In this document: one piece after another, positions 57,916 to 64,000 of the stretch | Layout of the letters: each line of letters starts with the position of its first letter | How positions within the stretch are numbered: the stretch's first letter is position 1 | Origin: Protula sp. h YS-2021 | Taxonomy: Eukaryota > Annelida > Polychaeta > Sabellida > Serpulidae | Reading direction: 5' to 3' | Assembly: GCA_949752745.1 (NCBI GenBank) | Contig: OX457031.1 | Coordinates: 38,599,502-38,663,501 of the forward strand | Length of the DNA stretch: 64,000 nucleotides | Made by a program: the position numbers and the translations under genes | Notes under the pieces: generated by a model | Told to the model about the DNA's origin: nothing | Databases searched by the model: none | The model's input: the letters and a program-made list of their open reading frames with translations, nothing else

Positions 57916-58531
57916 GGCTTTTATTAGGAAACGATTTTTTTCAGGTCTTTATTTTAACTCCAAATAGAATCCCCAGGGCTTCCATTTGGAAACAGTTTCC
58001 TAATAAGAGCCCCGGGGCTTTTATATGGGGGGAGGTTCTTTTCGGAAACTCCCGGTAGTGTGAATGATGTTGAGTTCGCGATTTGTCACGTGACATGATT
58101 TAGTCATTCTGTAACTTGACGCGAGTGCATTTAGTGGTTTTGTTACTTATTGCAAAACCAGCGGGCTTTGCGTAAAGAAATGATAGAAAACAAACGAAGG
58201 TGCAGTATATCCTAACACGTATTGCGCCCGCCCCTTTTTAAGCATATCTTCCAGACCGCAGTTGTTTCTCTGCTTAAGTCACTGACAAAACAAGTTAAAA
58301 GGTTTCGCATTGATTAATTAGTTCAGAAATACAGTTATTTCTTAAACATACTGACAATAACAGGGCCAAATGAAAATTAACTGGGCCAAATTAAACAAAT
58401 GAACACAAAAATATCCCTAAAGTGAGGCATATAATAAAAGCAATACGTCATGCTGTATGTTATTTTTCGCCTTCAGCGTACGGTCATCTTCCTCCGGCTT
58501 CAGGCAAGAAATAACATTCCTAATGAACTTT

Positions 58532-58539
58532 TATATAAG
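58532..58539 (+). promoter_or_regulatory. TATA box of the candidate micropeptide gene
   Basis: TATATAAG lies 50 bases upstream of the ATG at 58582. Transcription would start near 58563, giving a 5' UTR of about 20 bases. Confidence 0.4.
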
Positions 58540-58581
58540 CCAGCACCACCTACTTGTTTCTTGTATCAAGAGTGGTAGAAA

Positions 58582-58680
58582 ATGGACGCTTGCTTGGTTC
58601 TGACAGCACTTCAGATTTGGCTTGCCCATGGCGTGTCAGATGTTTTTTGCGGACGCACCAAATTAAGAGTGAGGCGTTGA
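58582..58680 (+). CDS. Candidate 32-residue secreted micropeptide, or first exon of a secreted protein
   Basis: ATG (58582) to TGA (58678-58680) encodes MDACLVLTALQIWLAHGVSD followed by VFCGRTKLRVRR. The first 20 or so residues look like a signal peptide; the remainder is short and basic. A TATA box lies 50 bases upstream and AATAAA begins 4 bases after the stop (58684-58689), so a complete tiny gene would fit in 160 bases. Alternatively, AGA/gtgagg at 58668/58669 is a usable donor, making this exon 1 of a longer secreted protein; no second exon was identified. It is below usual ORF cut-offs and could be chance. Confidence 0.35.
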   Translation: MDACLVLTALQIWLAHGVSDVFCGRTKLRVRR

Positions 58681-58689
58681 AACAATAAA

Positions 58690-60815
58690 CGCTTTCTTTT
58701 TTTGTCACGGGGTGATTAAACTTCACAGCACCGGTTTTTAAAGCGTAGTTTAGAAGTTCTATAATTTTGAACAGAAATTAGAAGTCGCCACCGTTTTTAC
58801 TGTAATCACTATTTTAATTATTTTTTATCTATTTATTATTGTCATTTTGGTCATGGGCGGCTCATTTTCATATTTATACACTTTTATGTGAAACAGAACA
58901 TTCTTGGCGTATCATCGTCGAACGTTGTTCTGATATTTTCGGTTCACGTCGTTCTGTGCAGTTTGCAATGTAATTTTGAGTTGTGAGGCAAAAGCAACCT
59001 CTTGGCTTTACCGAAGGAACATTGTAAATGCCCCAGGGCCTGCCGACAGTGCATAATGCCACGACTGTATAAGCCTTAGAAGATCCTGTCGATCCAGTCC
59101 AAATCAATAATTCTTGCATTTGGGATTATCGTATAGACGAGTCTACGCTCTCTATATTAGGTAAACAATTGCTTTATATGGACAAGTAGCACAATAATAT
59201 TCAAGTAGAGTTATATCAAATCTATATGTGGCTGCGGACTTGTTTTGTCAATGAATGAGTAAATACATGCGAAGTGCTTGTGCCACATATTATAAATATG
59301 TGTGCATTGAAACTGTGCTTAGCCAATGCTCGAAATCCAAGGGAAAATGCTGGATCCATGGTAGAAAGATTTACGTTAATGAGCGCTTGTGTGTTGTGGA
59401 GGCATAAGAATGTGATTTTATGTTAAACGAGATCATTGAAATGTGTTGGCTGTTTATCTCCAGCGTGTAGCGATATCTTCCAGTGAATGTAATATTTTGA
59501 TAAGAGCCTGTTCTTTTTTTTTTTTAATAAGGATAGGAGAAATGCTGATAAATGTGAACAGCTTTAATTTAATTGCTGCTTTAGACCTGGTTGAAAAGGA
59601 ATTTAGTGAAGACAGTAGAACGTCTTTATAACGACAGCGTTTATAACGCCAGTAGCGACTTTGGGGTTCTAGTTAAGATGTTTAAAAGTATCGATTACGG
59701 CAACGTATCGGATATAACGACACAATTTCTTGGTCACCGCCATGCCGTTATAATGTGCTTTTAGTGCAATCACACTGAGTGGCGTTTTGGCCGGGCCCAT
59801 TAGCAGTTGTAGATCACCTAGTATAATTTACTATGCCAATTGCACATACCTACATACTTTGTTGTCCCACATTCTTTGCATTGTATAACACAGGCATGTG
59901 CATATGGTGTAATATACTAAACATACAATGTCTCAAATTTAGATTTACTGTGCAGTATTTCTAAAGTATGGGTACAGAGAAGTGTATGTTTTTCTGCTTA
60001 AGGGTAACGACTGATTTGATAATGCTGCTGCACTTGTCAGTGCAGTGAAGGAAATAGTGCATTTGCTATATTACAGCATTACTGTAACTCGATATGTGAC
60101 GGAATCACATCGACGTAACTGTTGTAATCTTGACCTTAACATTTTCAAGGAGATATATTAGGTCGCATGAAAACCCCATTTATAATGGCAAATTAGCAAA
60201 TGAAAACGAAATTTTTGTGTACCTTTTCAGTTACGTCTTGATTTTGAGCTGAGGATTAGGTTCTGTAATTCTATTATTAAGATATTACATTCGATAATAA
60301 CTTTTAAAAAGTAATATAAAATGGGAAATAATAGTGAGATTTACTAAATTAATTTATTCGATACATCTTCAGATTTATGGATTGTAGTGATAATCAATGT
60401 AGCTAAGATTACGTTCCCCTTATGTCACCTTTTTGTAAAGAAGTTCTGTATCTCCTGTACATGCACATAAGTGTATTACTGAATACCATAACCTGGTATT
60501 AATACTGCATTATGGGACTGCAGTATTATCAATGACCAGTGCATAATATTTCATGAAACAAATGGGCACAGTTACAGAAGTGTCACATTTTACAAAGTAC
60601 GCCTGACACACGAAATCAGATCTTTTGATAATGGAAATAACTGTCAAACGTTTGGTCTAGCAGCAAACATTTAAAATACTTGCGGGTGACATTTTAACAA
60701 CATACTGGGATAGGTTAAATGGATATACTTCCTGGGTAAGCCCGGAATAACTAAATATCTTAAATTGTAAGTGGCAATGGCTTTGCAGTTGTTTTTCAAG
60801 TACTTTGTGAATGAA
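58690..60815. other. Intergenic DNA before the ankyrin gene
   Basis: The 81-residue minus frame at 58874-59119 is Cys-containing, but has no family match. 59622-59765 is a pogo/Tigger-like remnant ('agtagaacgtctttataacg', 'gccgttataatgtgctttt'). The promoter of the ankyrin gene should lie near the end of this stretch; no TATA box is convincing. Confidence 0.4.
59622..59765. repeat. pogo/Tigger-like MITE remnant
   Basis: 'agtagaacgtctttataacg' and 'gacagcgtttataacgcc' at the left, and 'gccgttataatgtgctttt' at the right, resemble terminal repeats of pogo/Tigger-type MITEs. No transposase or clear target duplication is present. Confidence 0.4.
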
Positions 60816-63800
60816 ATGGATGCAGAACCGGAAGTTGAACAATTCGTGGATCAGGTAAGTGAAGTACCGCATAAAAGAAGCGAACATGAATAGCCACTGG
60901 TTACTTGAGGCAGATCATCAATACTTAATCGATTGAAACCAGATTTCATCAATTTTAATGTTGCAAGCACAGCACAGAGAATGGTCCTCAGCTAATTTGC
61001 AAGAGCGTGTTAGCTGAGCTGTCACTGCCTGACTTGTCTCACTCATTTATCGTCTCATTTGTGTATCACGTGTCACAATGATAAAATAGAGGTTACTGGT
61101 TTGCTTTGATTATTCCCCCGTATAACCTTGGGATATAAATTTCAGCTTGCCCGTCTGTCTGTCTGTCCGCTTTCGTGCGCCCTCGTGCCCAGGCTATATC
61201 TCCGAAGTTTGTCGTATAATTTTCCGTTGGCATACGGCTAGAAAGTATATTGAAGGTGTACATCGTCGTATTATTTTTTAAATCGGCCAAAAATTCTCAA
61301 AAATACGACTTGTCAAAAATGGGTGTTTTTCAGGAAATTCGTTAGTGCTGAGATGGTCCAGACGAGTTCTCCAGAACTTTTTGATCCAGCGTTCTGAAAT
61401 TTTATGCAGTGAAAATATATAAATTGTGTAACGTCGTCTTAATTTTTAAATTGACCAAAAATTGTTAGGCAATGTAGGGTTTTCAATTTCATTGAGTTTA
61501 CCAACATCCAATGACATTGTGTGTTAAACGGGGGATCCTGCCTTACTGAGGCTCTAGTAGCAGTTAAATTTGGACCGAATAAAATCAAAAGGACCACATG
61601 GGATACTGTGAAAGAAAAATTCCGCAGAATGCCAGACTATGAGAAACGGCATAACTTTGCCTGTGCGGAATTTACCAATACGGTTTGCCCTATTGCGGGT
61701 TTCATAGATTACCTATAACATTTTCATTGCAATATTTAAAAGAAAACATAGGATGCATGTACCCAATAAATACCAGTAATGTGGAGGTTTCATTTCAAGT
61801 TACGTCACAGTTGTGACGCCAGCTACTGACTACTGACATTATACACACGGCGACGGATCGCTTTCCCCCTTCCGCCCCCGCGTTCCACGTGGATGTTCTT
61901 TTTCATATGGAAATTGGCACTGTTTACTATGAAATGAACTGGTATACGTATCACATTGGTGAAAATTTTAGCGCGGTATGTCTTCTCGGCATGCGCGCTG
62001 CACGTCAGTTACCAAAGGCGTCACAAGTTGAGATGCGCACAAGTGTTGAACATGCAGCAATGGACTGTGCTATCAACATTGTTCAGAATGGCAGTTTTGT
62101 TTGTTTCCAGCCACCTTTGGTACAGGCTTGTTTCCATGGCGACAGTGATGAGGTCAGATCGCTTCTGTTTAAGAAGGAAGACGTTAATTTTCAGGTACTT
62201 TGAAGTAGTTTGTCCGTTCTGAAAGCTCAAACATTTTTGAAATAATGAACGAAGTGACAAAAACTGAATTAAGTTGAAAATTGTGTTGCAAGTGCTGACA
62301 CCAGCATGTTTCGAATTTGGTTTACAAGTTGGAATGTTTCCATATTTTGAGTCATTTAAACATATTTTTTTCTGACTCGATTCTAGGTTTGAGTTTTTGC
62401 CTAAATGGTAGGTCACAAGTGATTTAATGGTTAGTTTGATATTGTAAATAAGGTTAAGCAATGCAAGTCAAATATTCCTTTGAAATTTGTTTGGCCCAAC
62501 CCGGCCGGTATCTGGCCAACCGTACTTTAAGCGACAAGGAACACCTCTAGTTATATATATATATATTAGGACTCAGAAAAAAGAAGCCCCCTACACGCGG
62601 CAGCACACTGCGGTGAAGCGGAAATAGCAGACATATTACTACTCAGTGGAGCCCGCGTCAACACAAAGGACAGCCGCTGGTTGACCCCATTACACCGAGC
62701 ATGTGCCTCCAAGAGTGACGTAAGCTTATTTCATTGCTGACATATATGAAGTTCCTATAATGCAAGTTCGTGTGGTTTTGATAGAGTTGTGGTTTAAACG
62801 GTTCCTTGGTATTCTAGTTGTGCTGAAGGTTTTTCAAACAATTTCACCATCAATTTTGTTTTGTTGAATTGGAGTGCAAATCTGTTATTTTATCCAATTA
62901 GACAGTTATTATGTAAAAAAAAAACAAAAAAAACAATACTGACAACTAAAAAGTAGACTGGGAAAGTAAAAACAGTAAAATCTGGGGTAGTGAGCAACGA
63001 AATCTACTTCTGTTTAGTGAACAGCCTCTGATTGGTGAAATTCTTCCAATTTCTAATTTTTATTGGGAAATTCACTTCTGTTAAGTGAACACCTGTTTCA
63101 CAAACATTTTAGCCGGCCAGGGATTTGTTCATTCTGTTGTGTATTGAATGCTGGTTTGGCCACAAGATGGCCTCAGTACATGGAGGTGTTCATTAAAAGG
63201 GGGTTCTACTGTAGCTTTGGTCACAGGACAAGGTGGAGGTGCTCATTTTTAGGAGGGGGGGGGGGGATGGGGCTGTGCTGTGTATTGAATGCAACTTTGG
63301 CCACAAGACAAGGTGGGGTGCTCATTATAAAGTTGCTGTAATGTGTATTGAATGTGGCTTTGGTCACAGGACACTGTGGAGACGCTGCTTCGTCACTCGG
63401 CCGACGTTAACGCCCGCGACAAGAACTGGCAGACGCCGCTGCACGTAGCCGCAGCCAACAACAGCGTCAAGTGTGCCGACTACCTCATCCCGCTGCTCGC
63501 CAATGTCAACATTTCGGACCGCTCAGGCCGCACCGCACTACACCACGCTGCCTTTAACGGACACACCGAGGTAGGCCCTCTGTATTGCATGATATTGCTT
63601 AAAGGCAACTTGTAAGTTTGGGAATACTGCCTTCAATTTAAACGGTTTAAACCACGCAGCGTTTTGTCCGGGACATGACGTCACAACAAAGTTACGTTGC
63701 TACTTTTTAAAAGGTTCTCAATTTTTAGGAGCCACGGACAAGAGACGTTAAACCTATGTGATTTCTGAAGTTTTATTTGTCGTTGAGCTTTAGGTGACCC

Positions 63801-64000
63801 GCTGCAGAATTTAATAGATTTGGCTGATTTGGTGGGGTTGCCAAACAAAAAACGGAGAGTTAAAATTTTTTCACAACCCTTTTCAGATGGTTAAGATGCT
63901 ATTGGAAAAGGGTGCCACTATCAATGCGTTCGATAAGCGTGATAGGCGAGCAATTCATTGGGCCGCCTACATGGGCCATGTGGATGTTGTGAGACTGCTA
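60816..64000 (+). CDS. PP6 regulatory ankyrin repeat subunit (ANKRD28/44/52 type), 5' part
   Basis: Coding exons are 60816-60854, 62111-62194, 62570-62719, 63370-63570 and 63887 to beyond the window end, all in phase 0, giving 196 residues so far. This family of long ankyrin proteins links protein phosphatase 6 to its SAPS subunits and substrates. Exon 1 gives [13 protein letters not shown], in line with vertebrate starts that end in 'DQ'. Then follow [30 protein letters not shown] ... [60 protein letters not shown] and [20 protein letters not shown]. The TPLH/ALHHAA/AIHWAA repeats are near identical to vertebrate ANKRD28/44/52. About 850 further residues should lie beyond the window. Introns are short (about 320-1260 bases). 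The acceptor of exon 4 (63370) lies inside a local tandem repeat. Confidence 0.92.
62973..63211. mobile_element. Small pogo-like MITE in an ANKRD intron
   Basis: The left end CAGTAAAATCTGGGG and right end 'ggttctactg' are inverted, and 'ttctgttaagtgaac' / 'tctgtttagtgaac' is duplicated inside. Length is about 240 bp. The expected TA duplication is present only on the right. It directly precedes the repeat that contains the next exon's acceptor. Confidence 0.45.
63130..63400 (+). repeat. Imperfect tandem repeat spanning an ANKRD splice acceptor
   Basis: 'tgtgtattgaatg(c)(t)gg(c)ttggccacaa/tcacag' occurs at 63138, 63281 and 63342, and 'ctttggtcacaggacaaggtgg' at 63215. The last copy runs into the exon: 'ggctttggtcacag' then GACACTGTGG at 63370. 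The earlier copies are acceptor-like but lead to G-rich noncoding DNA. Confidence 0.6.

Larger units (their letters stand above)
54726..58531. other. Intergenic DNA with simple and dispersed repeats
   Basis: 55760-56300 has loosely repeated 'gaccttgag(t)gg', 'cacgac(t)gg(g)ctt' and 'gatttgcgtggatgtat' units. 56575-56640 is a CCGTCTGTCTGT run, also seen at 61150-61170. The 170-residue minus frame at 55768-56280 lies over these repeats and shows no domain. No gene is supported. Confidence 0.4.

Noticed and set aside
58874..59119. 81-codon Cys-containing minus-strand ORF
   Set aside because: No cysteine pattern of a known domain and no splice or promoter support.
61521..61718. Plus-strand frame with protein-like stretch ([18 protein letters not shown])
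   Set aside because: The composition is suggestive, but it lies in intron 1 of the ankyrin gene with no splice sites in phase and no family match; probably a transposon gene fragment, not strong enough to list.
61889..62110. ORF running in frame into the second ankyrin exon, suggesting a start at 61889
   Set aside because: A good acceptor (ttgtttccag) sits exactly at 62101-62110, and the exon at 60816-60854 supplies a start with the expected '..DQ/PPLVQ' junction in phase, so 61889-62110 is intron.

Overview
The window is nuclear DNA of an animal. Genes are split by GT-AG introns, the proteins are metazoan families, and most of the sequence is AT-rich intergenic and intronic DNA filled with small DNA transposons, inverted-repeat elements, tandem arrays and poly-C/poly-G tracts. 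The repeat style (TIR elements with palindromic subterminal arrays, a 139-bp satellite containing GGTCAAGG-type words, TGTCTGTC-type simple repeats) suggests a marine invertebrate, perhaps a lophotrochozoan such as a mollusc. That placement is inference; nothing here fixes the phylum.

Four multi-exon genes can be rebuilt from splice sites, phase and protein similarity. (1) 1658-5300, minus: a five-exon gene for about 241 residues, built from repeats of an 'E/D-x-RL-H/Y-x-T' motif; I do not recognise the family. (2) 24892-26705, plus: a two-exon heparan sulfate 3-O-sulfotransferase of about 358 residues. (3) 37488-43122, minus: a seven-exon MMADHC (cobalamin trafficking) of about 314 residues. 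(4) 60816 to the window end, plus: the first five coding exons of an ANKRD28/44/52-type PP6 regulatory ankyrin subunit. These genes have unrelated roles (glycosaminoglycan sulfation, vitamin B12 delivery, phosphatase targeting) and are simply neighbours. A possible 32-residue secreted micropeptide gene lies at 58532-58689, with TATA box, signal-like ORF and AATAAA.

The rest is dominated by mobile DNA. Three elements (7272-8578, 34742-35912, 41530-42601) share TGTTACAG termini and TATA target-site duplications, but each carries its own unrelated set of subterminal palindromes. Two of them keep opposite ends of what looks like one integrase-type transposase. A further element (46834-48199) is a compact transcription unit: an 11-bp-phased array of CRE palindromes, AACATGTT-type arrays at both ends, a TATA box, a single-C2H2/acidic ORF broken in two, and a poly(A) signal. 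Other elements include a G-rich foldback with a 10-bp direct repeat (33659-34368), a hAT-like MITE with an 8-bp target duplication (17667-18164), a Tc1/mariner MITE (36315-36701), a TIR element directly after the sulfotransferase stop codon, and foldback elements inside introns.

Tandem arrays lie at 14270-16070, 28790-29175, 34541-36160 (interrupted by an element), 48225-49030, 50475-51870 and 54290-54725. The stretches 5301-6340, 9871-14270, 18800-21990, 27750-33650, 43123-45585 and 54726-58530 have no gene I can defend beyond a few orphan coding-like frames.
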